From an uncultured Eubacteriales bacterium (GTDB lineage Bacteria > Bacillota > Clostridia > Oscillospirales > Oscillospiraceae): a stretch of 64,000 bases of DNA. The stretch covers positions 32,020 to 96,019 of the forward strand of contig CAKTLJ010000005.1 of assembly GCA_934572535.1 (NCBI GenBank). The letters run 5' to 3'. The position numbers were made by a program, and so were the translations under genes. Below the pieces are notes generated by a model. The model was given only the letters and a program-made list of their open reading frames with translations. It made no database searches and was not told the origin of the DNA. Each line of letters opens with the position of its first letter. Positions within the stretch are counted from its first letter, which is position 1. Positions 52,928-61,681 of the stretch are shown in pieces.

Positions 52928-54581
52928 GTTCGTTCTCCTTTCGAAATGTTAAGGTTATCGTCGTGCCGATCCCTGGCTCGCTGTCCAGGCTCAGCTTCGC
53001 GTTGTGATATTGTGCGCCGTGTTTGACGATGGAAAGGCCCAGGCCGGTGCCGCCGATGCGGCGGGAGTGGCTCTTATCCACCCGGTAGAACCGCTCGAAG
53101 ACCCGTTCCTGCTGGCCCTTGGAGATGCCGATGCCGGTGTCCTCCACCGAGACCACGGCGGTCTCCTGGTCTCCGCTGACCCGGACGGTGACACGGCCCC
53201 CGTCCTTGTTGTATTTGATGGCGTTTTCGCAGAGGTTGTAGAGCATCTCGTTGAGGATGCGCCAAACGCCCCGGATGGTCTCATGGTCTCCCTCCAGGGA
53301 CAGGGTCACGTTCTGTTGGGCGGCGGCGGGCCGAAGACTCTCCAAGATATCTCCGGACAGGGCATAGAGGTCCACCAGCTCCGAGGCGACCTCGGGCGCG
53401 CCCTCGTCCAGCCGGGAGAGCTTCATAATGTCGTCCACCAGGGCGATGAGTCGGCTGCACTCCTTGTAGATGTCCCCGGCGAACTCCTTCATGGTCTCCG
53501 GCTCCACCAGCCCCGCCTTCATCAGCTCGGCAAAGCCGGAGATGGCGGTCAGGGGGGTCTTCAGCTCGTGGGAGACGTTGGCGGAGAATTCCCGCCGCAG
53601 GTTCTCCCGCTCCTCCCGCTCGGTGACGTCCACAATGAGGATCATGGCTCCGGTCACATGGCCGTTGACCGTGACGGGGTTGGCCAGGATCTCCATGCGC
53701 TGGGTGTCCATCTGGAAGAGGGCCTCCCCGTGCCGACCGGCCAGGGCCTTGGCGGCAGCATCCCAAAGCTCCTCCCGGCAGCGGTCCTGCCGCAGGGACT
53801 CGGGCAGCTTCTCCTCTCCCAGGAAGGCCGCCGCGCTCTGGTTCCCCGAGAGAATGTTGTATTTTCCGTCCAGCAGCAGGACCCCTTCGCTCATGTTGTC
53901 AACAAGGGCAGAGAACTCCCGCTGGCGGCGGCGCAGCTCCTCCATCTGGTGGCTGATCGTGTGGTTCTGCTCCCGCAGACGGCTCACCAGGGGCCACAGC
54001 TCCTCATAGACCTGGTCCCGCCGGGGATCCTCCAGGTCCAGGCTGTTGATGGGCTTGATGAGCTGGCGGGCCAGTCGGGAGGCCAGCAGCCCGGCCAGGA
54101 GCATGGTCAGCACCCCCACCCACAGGATGGGCTGGAGCAGTTCGAGGATGCGCGCCCCCAGGGAGACGTGGGTGCAGGAGACCCGCAGGACCGTGCCGTC
54201 GTCCAGTCGGAGGGCGTAGTACATGGTCTTTTCCAGGAGGGTGTTGGAGATGTGCTGGCTGCTCCCCTCCCCGTTTTTCAGGGCCAGGGAGACCTCCTCC
54301 CGGTCCAGGTGGTTCTCCATGGTGGCCTTGTCGGCCACGCTGTCATAGAGGACGGAGCCGTCGGTGTCGATCCAGGTCAGGCGCTGCGCAGACTGCAAGC
54401 CGTCGAAATAGTCCAGCCCCATCCGGTCGATGCCCTGGGCCACATAGGTGGCCTCCTGCTCCATCTGGGCAAAGAGCTCCTTCTCGTTCCGCTCGGTCAT
54501 CACCGCCACGAACAGGGCCGTGCACAGCGCGATGACCGCCAGACACATGGTCAGGCAGCTGCGAAAGATCTTTCCTGTCAT
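52911..54581 (-). CDS. phoR: Phosphate sensor histidine kinase PhoR
   Basis: 556 residues. TM1 about 8-29, extracytoplasmic domain about 30-150, TM2 about 152-172, a PAS-like domain (EFSALVDNMSEGVLLLDGKYNI, about 230-325), HisKA with SANVSHELKTPLTAISG (His about 335), HATPase boxes NAIKYN, VEDTGIGI, GGTGLGLSIV. The architecture and position next to pst genes fit PhoR. It overlaps phoP by 4 nt. Confidence 0.92.
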   Translation of the reverse strand: MTGKIFRSCLTMCLAVIALCTALFVAVMTERNEKELFAQMEQEATYVAQGIDRMGLDYFDGLQSAQRLTWIDTDGSVLYDSVADKATMENHLDREEVSLALKNGEGSSQHISNTLLEKTMYYALRLDDGTVLRVSCTHVSLGARILELLQPILWVGVLTMLLAGLLASRLARQLIKPINSLDLEDPRRDQVYEELWPLVSRLREQNHTISHQMEELRRRQREFSALVDNMSEGVLLLDGKYNILSGNQSAAAFLGEEKLPESLRQDRCREELWDAAAKALAGRHGEALFQMDTQRMEILANPVTVNGHVTGAMILIVDVTEREERENLRREFSANVSHELKTPLTAISGFAELMKAGLVEPETMKEFAGDIYKECSRLIALVDDIMKLSRLDEGAPEVASELVDLYALSGDILESLRPAAAQQNVTLSLEGDHETIRGVWRILNEMLYNLCENAIKYNKDGGRVTVRVSGDQETAVVSVEDTGIGISKGQQERVFERFYRVDKSHSRRIGGTGLGLSIVKHGAQYHNAKLSLDSEPGIGTTITLTFRKENELDHIQ

Positions 54582-55261
54582 AGGCCGCCTCCGCTGATCT
54601 TATAGCCCACGCCCCGGACGGTCTCAATGTAGCTTCCCGCCCGGCCCAGCTTGGTCCGCAGGGTCCGCACATGGACGTCCAGGGTCCGGTTCTCCCGGCT
54701 GAACTCCTGGCCCCAGACCCCATCCATGATGGCGTCCCGGGTCATGGCCATGCCCTGGTGCTCCAGAAGCAGGCAGAGCAGCTCGAACTCCTTGTTGGTC
54801 AGAAGGACCTCCTCTCCGGCCACCCGGACGATGTGCCGCTGGGGACTCACAAACAGCTCCCCCAGCTGGTAGTCCTCGCTCTCCTGCCTTTCCCCCATCC
54901 GGCGGAGGACCGCCCGCACCCGGGCCACCAGCTCCATCATGCCAAAGGGCTTGGAGATGAAGTCGTCAGCGCCGCTGTCCAGGCCCACCACCCGGTCGTA
55001 CTCGGTGTTCTTGGCGGTGAGCATGATGACCGGAAGCTTCCTGGTGGCGGCGGAGGCCCGAAGCTTTTGCAGCACGGACAGGCCATCCTCTTCGGGGAGC
55101 ATAATATCCAGCAGGACCAGGGCGGGCTGTTTGCCCTCCATGGCCTTCCAAAAATCCGAAGGACGCTCGAAGCCCTCGGCCTCGTACCCCTGGCTGCCCA
55201 GGGCGTAGATCACCAGCTTGCGGATGCTGTCGTCGTCCTCCAGCAAATAGATTCGTTCCAT
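54578..55261 (-). CDS. phoP: Phosphate response regulator PhoP/PhoB
   Basis: 227 residues from ATG 55261 (GGGGTGATC just upstream; a GTG three codons earlier is less likely). Receiver: EDDDSIRK acidic patch, phospho-acceptor in LVLLDIMLPEEDG, MLTAKN, ISKPFG. OmpR winged helix: MTRDAIMDGVWGQEFSRENRTLDVHVRTLRTKLG. Presumed to bind the three PhoP boxes in this window, including the one upstream of itself. Confidence 0.93.
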   Translation of the reverse strand: MERIYLLEDDDSIRKLVIYALGSQGYEAEGFERPSDFWKAMEGKQPALVLLDIMLPEEDGLSVLQKLRASAATRKLPVIMLTAKNTEYDRVVGLDSGADDFISKPFGMMELVARVRAVLRRMGERQESEDYQLGELFVSPQRHIVRVAGEEVLLTNKEFELLCLLLEHQGMAMTRDAIMDGVWGQEFSRENRTLDVHVRTLRTKLGRAGSYIETVRGVGYKISGGGL

Positions 55262-55306
55262 TCGGATCACCCCTCTTTTCCAGGTTTTTACCTGCTCTTT
55301 ACATTC

Positions 55307-55361
55307 AGTGTAGTCCCATCATGTAAAAAAGAAAACCGTCCTAATGTTAAATGTATGTTAA
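55307..55361 (-). promoter_or_regulatory. PhoP box and -10 of phoP (autoregulation)
   Basis: Minus strand TTAACA-N5-TTAACA-N5-ACGGTT-N5-TTTTAC (55361-55323), 10 nt, TACACT (55312-55307). The first 16 bases, TTAACATACATTTAAC, are identical to those of the Na/Pi transporter box. Confidence 0.85.
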
Positions 55362-55456
55362 ATATTTGCCATTTAGAGAAGCAGAGCGCGGCAAACCTGC
55401 CGCGCCCCGTGGGGTTCGATGGGAGGACGTCCGGCAAAGTTCCGCGCCGCCGTCTC

Positions 55457-56035
55457 TCACTTCTTCTGCTGGAGCGCGCCCAGCGTGGTCTCGCCCCAGG
55501 AGTAGTTGGTCATGTACTCCCCCCGGAAGGCGTTTGCCGCCCCCTGCTCCCCTGCCAGGAAGCGGTAGTAGTCGCAGTCCACCCGGTCCGGGTCCACCGC
55601 GATCAGGTCCCGCTGCTTGATGATGATACCGGTCTCCTCCAGGTCCCGGAAGGTGGTCCGCAGGTCGGTGATGAGGCTGCGGAGCTGGCTGCGGACGCTG
55701 TCGGTGTCCGGACGCCCCTCCCAGAGGACGGAGATGAGCTGGCCCATGGTGCTGCCCGCTCCCCGCCGGTCGATGAGGTAGGCAAAGAGCTCCTTGGCCC
55801 GGCGGCGGCGGAAGTGGACGGGTTTTCCGTCGTAAAACACCTCAAAGTTGCCAAAGGTCTGCACCCGCAGCCGCGGCCGGGCCGCCCGGGCCGCTTCTTC
55901 GTCCGCCTCCACCCAGCGGGTCAATGCCTCCTGGCTGGGGAAGGTGAGTATCTCCGACTGGGGCTCCGTCCGGCGGATCTGGTTGGCCAGGGCTTCCATG
56001 GCCTTGGGATCTGGATCAATAAGAATGACGCGCAA
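55457..56035 (-). CDS. SARP/BTAD-like regulator with shortened receiver
   Basis: 192 residues. Residues 1-45 (MRVILIDPDPKAMEALANQI) look like the first third of a receiver domain, but the phospho-acceptor aspartate and the rest are absent. A winged-helix-like segment follows, LRVQTFGNFEVFYDGKPVHFRRRRAKELFAYLIDRRG, then a short BTAD-like helical part ending LGALQQKK. Related response regulators are usually 350 or more residues. Probable DNA-binding regulator; targets unknown, possibly the surface acylation genes upstream. Confidence 0.72.
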   Translation of the reverse strand: MRVILIDPDPKAMEALANQIRRTEPQSEILTFPSQEALTRWVEADEEAARAARPRLRVQTFGNFEVFYDGKPVHFRRRRAKELFAYLIDRRGAGSTMGQLISVLWEGRPDTDSVRSQLRSLITDLRTTFRDLEETGIIIKQRDLIAVDPDRVDCDYYRFLAGEQGAANAFRGEYMTNYSWGETTLGALQQKK

Positions 56036-56067
56036 GGTCCTTCCCCCTCTCCGTGCTTTCTGCCTGT

Positions 56068-56097
56068 ATCATAGCACCTCGGGCGGGGGAATGGCAA
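56068..56097 (-). promoter_or_regulatory. Promoter of the SARP-like regulator
   Basis: Minus strand TTGCCA (56097-56092), 18-nt spacer, TATGAT (56073-56068). Confidence 0.55.
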
Positions 56098-56115
56098 GAG
56101 GGGCGAGAAGGGAAA

Positions 56116-56143
56116 CGGACCGAGAGGCGCGCCTCTCGGTCCG
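56116..56143 (-). terminator. Palindromic hairpin ending the surface acylation operon
   Basis: A 28-nt perfect palindrome, CGGACCGAGAGGCG and its complement, 10 nt after the DHHW gene stop on the minus strand. Only GTTTCCC follows, so it is a weak or bidirectional terminator. Confidence 0.6.
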
Positions 56144-56153
56144 AAATCGTCAT

Positions 56154-57275
56154 TCAGTTCAGCCAGGCGGAATTGGTGTCGCTCACCAGGTTATCCACCC
56201 CGTAGAGATACAAGATGCGGTCCACATGGTGGGTCTGCATGAACTGGGACAGGGACTCGCGGTAATACCGCAGGTCCACCAGATACACACTCTGGTAGTC
56301 ATCCGCCAGGAAGGTGGAGAAGCAGTGGGCGTAGGAATCCCGGATCACCAGCAGGGCCCCTCCCTCGGCCTGGGGATTGGAGATGGCCGCCACGCTGTGG
56401 TTGCCGTCCAGGAAGACCGGATATTTGTCCATGTCCTTCAGGTGGTCCAGGAAGTAGAGGCTGTCGGCGTGGACGCGCTCCTGGCCGTCCCGCAGGGTGA
56501 CCTGGACCTGGGCGCCGCTGTCCCACACCTCCACCGCGTCGGCGGGGGTGAACCAGTAGCCGCTGCCCGACCAGGTGGTGCCGTAGAAGCCGTCGTAGGA
56601 CGTGACCTGGTAGGTGTTGCGGTCGTTGTAGGGCTTGTTGTGGGCGAGCTGGAAGTCCTTGTACAGCAGGTAGTTGCCATAGGAGGTCAGGTGGTGGTCG
56701 GTGCGGTAGCACACCTGCCCGGTCTCGCTCCCCTGCTTCAAGGTGTCCCGCACGTCGATGAGCTTGGTGTGCTGAAGCAGCTCTTCGGCCTTCTCGTAGA
56801 GCAGGTCGTCGTGATAGTCCCCGTGGTTGGCGGGGAGGACATCCTCCATGATATAGCCCGTGGAGGGCACCATGATGATATCCGCCGTGACCCCGGCATT
56901 GGCCGCGAACTGGTCAAAACGGGTCAGGTTGTCGGTAAAGATCTGCTCGTTGTAGGGCTTTGGCGCGTTGATGAGATAGTCGTCGGCGCAGTGATAGATA
57001 TCCTGGGCGGCATTCCGGCCGGTGAGCAGGGTCCAGTAGGCGTTGAGGCCCACAAAGAAGTTGCGGCCGGGGATCTGGTCGGCGGTGAAGGTCTCCAGGT
57101 CTTTCTGGAATTTCCCCTCCATCACCGTCTGGACCGTGACCGCCGGGACGTCGGCCAGGTTGCGCTTCTCGTTCTCGGAATAGGACTTGTGCGGCAGCAG
57201 GAAGAGCAGAAGGGCCATCGCCGCCAGGAAGAGTATAAAGATCAGGGCAGGCAGGGCCTCATAGAATTTTTTCAT
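56154..57275 (-). CDS. DHHW-family (AlgX/AlgJ-like) surface O-acylation protein
   Basis: 373 residues. N-terminal membrane helix (about 9-27), then an extracellular SGNH-like domain: NEKRNLADVP, TADQIPGRNFFVGLNAYW, CYRTDHHLTSYGNYLLYKDF (the DHHW-type DxxH signature region) and a late LLVIRDSYAHCF nucleophile-like block. It works with MBOAT proteins to acylate exported polysaccharide. 15 bp after the MBOAT gene. Confidence 0.85.
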   Translation of the reverse strand: MKKFYEALPALIFILFLAAMALLLFLLPHKSYSENEKRNLADVPAVTVQTVMEGKFQKDLETFTADQIPGRNFFVGLNAYWTLLTGRNAAQDIYHCADDYLINAPKPYNEQIFTDNLTRFDQFAANAGVTADIIMVPSTGYIMEDVLPANHGDYHDDLLYEKAEELLQHTKLIDVRDTLKQGSETGQVCYRTDHHLTSYGNYLLYKDFQLAHNKPYNDRNTYQVTSYDGFYGTTWSGSGYWFTPADAVEVWDSGAQVQVTLRDGQERVHADSLYFLDHLKDMDKYPVFLDGNHSVAAISNPQAEGGALLVIRDSYAHCFSTFLADDYQSVYLVDLRYYRESLSQFMQTHHVDRILYLYGVDNLVSDTNSAWLN

Positions 57276-57290
57276 CCTCGTTTCCCCCTC

Positions 57291-58682
57291 TCAGAACCGG
57301 AAATACAGGAAGGGATTGTAACTGTCGCTGACCAGGCTGGCCACGCACAGCAGCAGACCGGCCAGACACAGCAGGCCCTCCGCCAGCGGCATACCCTTGC
57401 GGTCCTTGACCTTCTCCCAGACCGTCTTGGCCAGCGGCGTCGCCGCCACCACGCCCAGGATGCCCATGCCCAGCCAGGGCAGCACCAGAGCCGGGCCACC
57501 CATGGTCCCGGCCTCCAGGGAGAACATGACCCCCAGGTAGCCCATGGCAGTGGAGAGGTTCGGCGAGGCAAAGAACACCCAGCCGATGACCACGATGACC
57601 ATGGCGTAGAGATGCTGGAAGGGCGCGGGCAGCTTGCTGATGACGTAGCGGCCCAAAAACAGCTTTTCCACCAGCAGGAGGACGCCGTAGTACAGGCCCC
57701 AGAAGAGGAAGTTCCACCCCGCCCCGTGCCAGAAGCCGGTGAGGCCCCAGACGATGAAGATGTTCACGCACTGGCGGACCTTGCCGCAGCGGTTGCCGCC
57801 CAGGGGGATGTACACATAGTCCCGGAACCAGGTGGACAGGGAGATGTGCCACCGCCGCCAGAACTCGGTGACGCTCTTGGAGATGTAGGGGTAGTTGAAG
57901 TTGATGCAGAAGTCAAAGCCCAGCATCTTGCCCAGACCCCGGGCCATGTCGGAATAGCCGGAGAAGTCAAAGTAGAGCTGGAGGCTGTAGGCGACCGCGC
58001 CGCACCAGGCGGCCAGGGCACCGGCCGCCGTGGGGTTGGCGGAGACAGCGTCCCACAGGAGGCCGAACTGGTTGGCCAGCAGGACCTTCTTGGCCATGCC
58101 CACCATGAAGAGGCGGACGCCGGTGTTGAAGCCCGCCAAGGTCTCCGTCCGGGCGGTCAGCTGGTCGTTTACGTCCTTATAGCGGACGATGGGACCGGCG
58201 ATGAGCTGGGGAAAGAGGGAGATATAGCAGGCGAAGTTGACAAAGTTGCTGGCGGCCTCACAGTCCTTCCAGTACACGTCGATCAGGTAGGAGATCGCCT
58301 GGAAGGTGTAGAAGGAGATGCCGATGGGCAGGGCGATGTTCACATCGGGGATGGTATCCAGCCCGGAGAGCTGCTTGAAGGTGCCAACAAACAGACCCGC
58401 GTACTTGAACACGCCCAGGGCGGCCAGGTTCAGAACGATGCCCACCACCAGCACAGCCTTCTTGCGGCCCTGGGTGGGCTGCCGGGCCATGAGAACGCCG
58501 CAGAAGAAGTTCACCAGGATGGACCCCAGCATGATGAGAATATAGATCGGCTCGCCATAGGCGTAGAACACCAGATTGGCCAGCAAGAGGAAGAAGTTCC
58601 TGAACTTGAAGGGCAGGATGTGGCTGACCAGCAGCACCACCGTCAGAAACAGGAACAGGAACGGCAGACTTGAAAAGACCAT
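57291..58682 (-). CDS. MBOAT-family O-acyltransferase (AlgI-like), set 2
   Basis: 463 residues, about eleven helices. FYTFQAISYLIDVYWKD, DYVYIPLGGNRCGKV and LTGFWHGAGWNFLFWGLYYG (catalytic histidine) are the MBOAT hallmarks. Paired with the DHHW protein downstream. Only moderately similar to the MBOAT at 41.6-43.0 kb, so not a recent duplication. Confidence 0.93.
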   Translation of the reverse strand: MVFSSLPFLFLFLTVVLLVSHILPFKFRNFFLLLANLVFYAYGEPIYILIMLGSILVNFFCGVLMARQPTQGRKKAVLVVGIVLNLAALGVFKYAGLFVGTFKQLSGLDTIPDVNIALPIGISFYTFQAISYLIDVYWKDCEAASNFVNFACYISLFPQLIAGPIVRYKDVNDQLTARTETLAGFNTGVRLFMVGMAKKVLLANQFGLLWDAVSANPTAAGALAAWCGAVAYSLQLYFDFSGYSDMARGLGKMLGFDFCINFNYPYISKSVTEFWRRWHISLSTWFRDYVYIPLGGNRCGKVRQCVNIFIVWGLTGFWHGAGWNFLFWGLYYGVLLLVEKLFLGRYVISKLPAPFQHLYAMVIVVIGWVFFASPNLSTAMGYLGVMFSLEAGTMGGPALVLPWLGMGILGVVAATPLAKTVWEKVKDRKGMPLAEGLLCLAGLLLCVASLVSDSYNPFLYFRF

Positions 58683-58707
58683 AAGACTTACATACTCCTG
58701 AGAGATA

Positions 58708-58737
58708 CTGCCGGGCGATCAAGCGATCACCCGGCAG
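58708..58737 (-). other. Intercistronic hairpin between DUF4358 lipoprotein and MBOAT genes
   Basis: CTGCCGGG / CCCGGCAG stem with a 14-nt loop and no T run. It could stabilise or attenuate the mRNA between the two genes. Confidence 0.45.
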
Positions 58738-58767
58738 CGCGATGATTTAGGTTCGATTGTCGGTTGT

Positions 58768-59325
58768 TCAGCCGACAGCGCTCTGGAAGGCGGAGACCAT
58801 GGCGTCATAGTGCTGGGTGAAGAACAGGCCCACGTACACACCGTCGGTGACCACGTCGCAGTTCTCGGCCAGCTGCAAGCTGTCGGGATCGTAGGACGCG
58901 GCCTGCTGGGCGATGGCGTCCAGCTTGGCCTCCAGCTTGGCGGCCACGTCAGCGGCGGCAGCCTCGTCGGTGGCCTGGACCATGACCACTTCCTCGGGGA
59001 AGGCCCCGCCGGTCATGGCGTTGAAGGCGGCGGCGCTCACCACCTGGGCGGCGTCGATGCCGTACACGCTGGACAGGTTCTCGGCGGGCACGTCGATGTA
59101 GTCGGTGATCCCGGCGTCGGCCAGCATCTGGGCCTTCAGAGCCTCCAGATCAACACCGGCGGCAGGCGCGTTGTCGGGCTCGTTGGCAGGTTTGTTGGCG
59201 GGCTCCTGGACGTTAGGCTCGTCAGTTCCGCCCGGTTCCTGGTCGCCGCCGCCGCAGGCTGCCAGGGCCAGCAGCATGGTCAGAGCCATCAGTAAGATCA
59301 AGAAACGTTTCATCTTTTCATTCAT
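58768..59325 (-). CDS. DUF4358-type lipoprotein
   Basis: 185 residues. Lipobox LALAACGGGD, a Pro/Asn/Glu-rich linker (EPANKPANEPDNAPA), then a domain of about 130 residues matching DUF4358 (DYIDVPAENLSSVYGIDA, EEVVMVQATDEAAAADVAAKLEAKL). Function unknown; DUF4358 lipoproteins often accompany MBOAT/DHHW genes in Firmicutes. ATG 59325 lies 4 nt after GGAGG; ATG 59313 is the alternative. Confidence 0.82.
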   Translation of the reverse strand: MNEKMKRFLILLMALTMLLALAACGGGDQEPGGTDEPNVQEPANKPANEPDNAPAAGVDLEALKAQMLADAGITDYIDVPAENLSSVYGIDAAQVVSAAAFNAMTGGAFPEEVVMVQATDEAAAADVAAKLEAKLDAIAQQAASYDPDSLQLAENCDVVTDGVYVGLFFTQHYDAMVSAFQSAVG

Positions 59326-59351
59326 CCTCCATAAAAAAATGTTCTGTCTAT

Positions 59352-60146
59352 TTACTTCAGCGCTTCGGGAACGTGGGTCAGAAGGTACTCCGCCCACACC
59401 GCAGCGCCGTTGTAATTAAAGTGGATCCCCATGGCTTTGTCGCCGCTGTAATCGTCGCGCAGGAAGCCGTTCTCATCGGAGAGCGCCTCCGCCACGTTGA
59501 CGAAGTACCATCCCCGCTCCTGACAGATCGCCATCATCTTGGCGTTAAACGCGCCGATGGTCTCGTTGTTCAGGGAGGCATCCGCCCGGGGGCTGGACGC
59601 GGTCATGGGCGTGACCGACTCCACCAGGATGGTGGCCTGGGGAGACTTGGCCAGGATCTCATCGACTAATGTTACCAAATCCTGACATGCTCTGTCAACA
59701 CCCCCAGCGATACAATTCATGCCCAGCATGATATAAACCTTGCTGGCGCCGCTGGCGGCCACGCCATCCTCCACGCGGGGATGCTGGCCGGAACCCTTGG
59801 GGTACTCCGGCAGCCGCTCGTCTCCGGCGGCGTAGGCCATGGCGTTTTGCTGGCTCAAGCTCACGGAGCAGAAGAAGGCAGGGCTTCCCAAGGCGTTGGT
59901 CCCGCTGTTGTACATCTCCAGCATCACCGAAACCGAGTCACCCACAAAGGCCGCGTCCTGGAACCAGTCGGCGGTGACTGCCTCGCTCTCTGGCACCAGG
60001 GGATCGAAGGGTGGCTCGTCCGGCTCCTGCTCGCCCGTCTGCTCGTCTTCTCCTTGCGGTCCCTGCTCTGTTTGCTGCGGCTGGGCGCAGGCGCACAGGG
60101 TAAGCAGGAGCAGCAGGGAAAGGCTCCATACGATCCATCGTTTCAT
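59352..60146 (-). CDS. GDSL/SGNH-hydrolase lipoprotein
   Basis: 264 residues. Lipobox LTLCAC, a Glu/Gln/Pro-rich linker, then an SGNH hydrolase: block I AAFVGDSVSVML (GDS serine), block III VYIMLGMNCIAGG (GxN), block V DKAMGIHFNYNGAAVWAEYL (DxxH-like). Probably removes or transfers acyl groups on surface polymers. Shares LPEYPKGSGQ and the GxN block with the SLH protein next to it, so they are paralogues. Confidence 0.85.
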   Translation of the reverse strand: MKRWIVWSLSLLLLLTLCACAQPQQTEQGPQGEDEQTGEQEPDEPPFDPLVPESEAVTADWFQDAAFVGDSVSVMLEMYNSGTNALGSPAFFCSVSLSQQNAMAYAAGDERLPEYPKGSGQHPRVEDGVAASGASKVYIMLGMNCIAGGVDRACQDLVTLVDEILAKSPQATILVESVTPMTASSPRADASLNNETIGAFNAKMMAICQERGWYFVNVAEALSDENGFLRDDYSGDKAMGIHFNYNGAAVWAEYLLTHVPEALK

Positions 60147-60247
60147 AACTGAGACTCCTCTCTCGTGGCACAGATACCTTATCCTACCGTCCAATTCTGT
60201 AAAAATCCTAAAGAATTTCTTAATGTTTTCTGAAATATTTCTCGCGC

Positions 60248-61681
60248 TTACAGCAGATCCTCAGGGATGTGGTAGAGCAGGTAGTCCACCCAGGCCTTGG
60301 CGCCGTCATAGGTAAAGTGCATCCCCATGGAGGTCTTGTCGCTGCAATAGTCCGGGATGAGGCCTCCGTCCTCGCCCTTGAACTTCTCCGACACGTTCAG
60401 GAAGTACCAGCGGTTCTCCTGGCAGAGCTCCTGCATCCGCTGGTTGAAGGCGTTGATCGCGTCGTTGTTGAGGGCCTTGGTGGTCCGGGGGCTGTTCGAG
60501 GTCATGGGCGTGACCGACTGGATCACGATCTGCACCTCGGGGTTCCGGGCCAGGATGTTGTTGATGATGGTCAGATAGTCGCCGGTGGACTTGTCCAGGC
60601 CGTAGGCGATGTTGTCCATACCCAGCATGATATAGACCACTTCCGCGCCGGTGGCGGCCACGCTCTCCTCGATGGCAGGCTTCTGGCCGGAGCCCTTGGG
60701 GTACTCGGGCAAGATCTGGCCCGTGAGCATATTGGTGGGGCTCATACTGCCGGCGCAGAGGAACTGCGCCTTGCTCAGCGCGCCGGTGGAGTTGCAGTAG
60801 CTCTCCAGCGTCATGGAGATGGAGTCGCCGATGAAGACGGTCTTGTCGAAGAAGCTGAGGGGGCCGGGCTCATCGGAGGTGGGGACCAGCGCTGTAAAGG
60901 GAATATCGGTGTAGCTCTCGTAGAGCTGGTCGTAAGCGCCGGCGGTCAGGTCCACCAGGTCCACGCCCTCGGGGATCTCGGTCTGCGCCGCCATCATGAT
61001 GCGGTAGATCACCGCCGCGCACTCCTGGCGGCTCATGTTCTCCTCGGGGTGGAAGAACCCGTCGTCGTAGCCGTTGACCACGCCGGAGATCTGGCAGGCC
61101 GTGACGCCGCTGCGGGCGAAGTCGGAAATGTACAGGGAGTCCTTAAACTGGTTCGGCTCCTTCACCTGGATCAGCTCCAGCTTTTCCATGGCGGCGAAGC
61201 GGGCCACGATGGTGCACACCTGTTCGCGGGTCAGCAGCTCGTCGGGGGCGAAGTGGGTCTCGTCCACGCCGGAGGCCAGCCCGACCGTGTAGGCCCAGCA
61301 GACCGCGTCGTAGTATTCGGAGTTCTTGCCCACGTCCTCGAACTTGGGGGCGCGGACGTTCTTTTCCGGCTGGATCTTGTCCCGCTTTTTGAAGGGACCG
61401 GCGTCCATGTTATAGAGGTAGAGGACCAGGTTGCCGCGGGTCTCCTCCACCGTGGGCTGGAACTTTTCCGCGTCCGGGAGGACCTTGGCCTTGTTGAGCT
61501 CTGTGATGTACTGGTAGCTCCACATGTTCTCGTTCACGTCGAGGTAGGGATTGACCCACTCTTTGTTGTTTTCTATGGCGGTCCGAACCAGAGAGATCCC
61601 GGAAAATAAAACGATGAACACCAGGAACCAGAGGACCGTCAGCTTGATCGAAACAGCATGTTTCGCTCGTTTCACACGCAT
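60248..61681 (-). CDS. SLH-domain protein fused to GDSL/SGNH hydrolase
   Basis: 477 residues. N-terminal membrane helix (about 11-33), three SLH-like repeats (about 45-95 degenerate, 113-163, 173-225; e.g. GLASGVDETHFAPDELLTREQV and GVVNGYDDGFFHPEENMSRQE), then an SGNH hydrolase domain (about 265-477) with KTVFIGDSISMTLES, YIMLGMDNIAYG and KTSMGMHFTYDGAKAW. SLH repeats bind pyruvylated secondary wall polymer, so the enzyme may be held at the wall. First gene of the acylation cluster. Confidence 0.85.
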   Translation of the reverse strand: MRVKRAKHAVSIKLTVLWFLVFIVLFSGISLVRTAIENNKEWVNPYLDVNENMWSYQYITELNKAKVLPDAEKFQPTVEETRGNLVLYLYNMDAGPFKKRDKIQPEKNVRAPKFEDVGKNSEYYDAVCWAYTVGLASGVDETHFAPDELLTREQVCTIVARFAAMEKLELIQVKEPNQFKDSLYISDFARSGVTACQISGVVNGYDDGFFHPEENMSRQECAAVIYRIMMAAQTEIPEGVDLVDLTAGAYDQLYESYTDIPFTALVPTSDEPGPLSFFDKTVFIGDSISMTLESYCNSTGALSKAQFLCAGSMSPTNMLTGQILPEYPKGSGQKPAIEESVAATGAEVVYIMLGMDNIAYGLDKSTGDYLTIINNILARNPEVQIVIQSVTPMTSNSPRTTKALNNDAINAFNQRMQELCQENRWYFLNVSEKFKGEDGGLIPDYCSDKTSMGMHFTYDGAKAWVDYLLYHIPEDLL

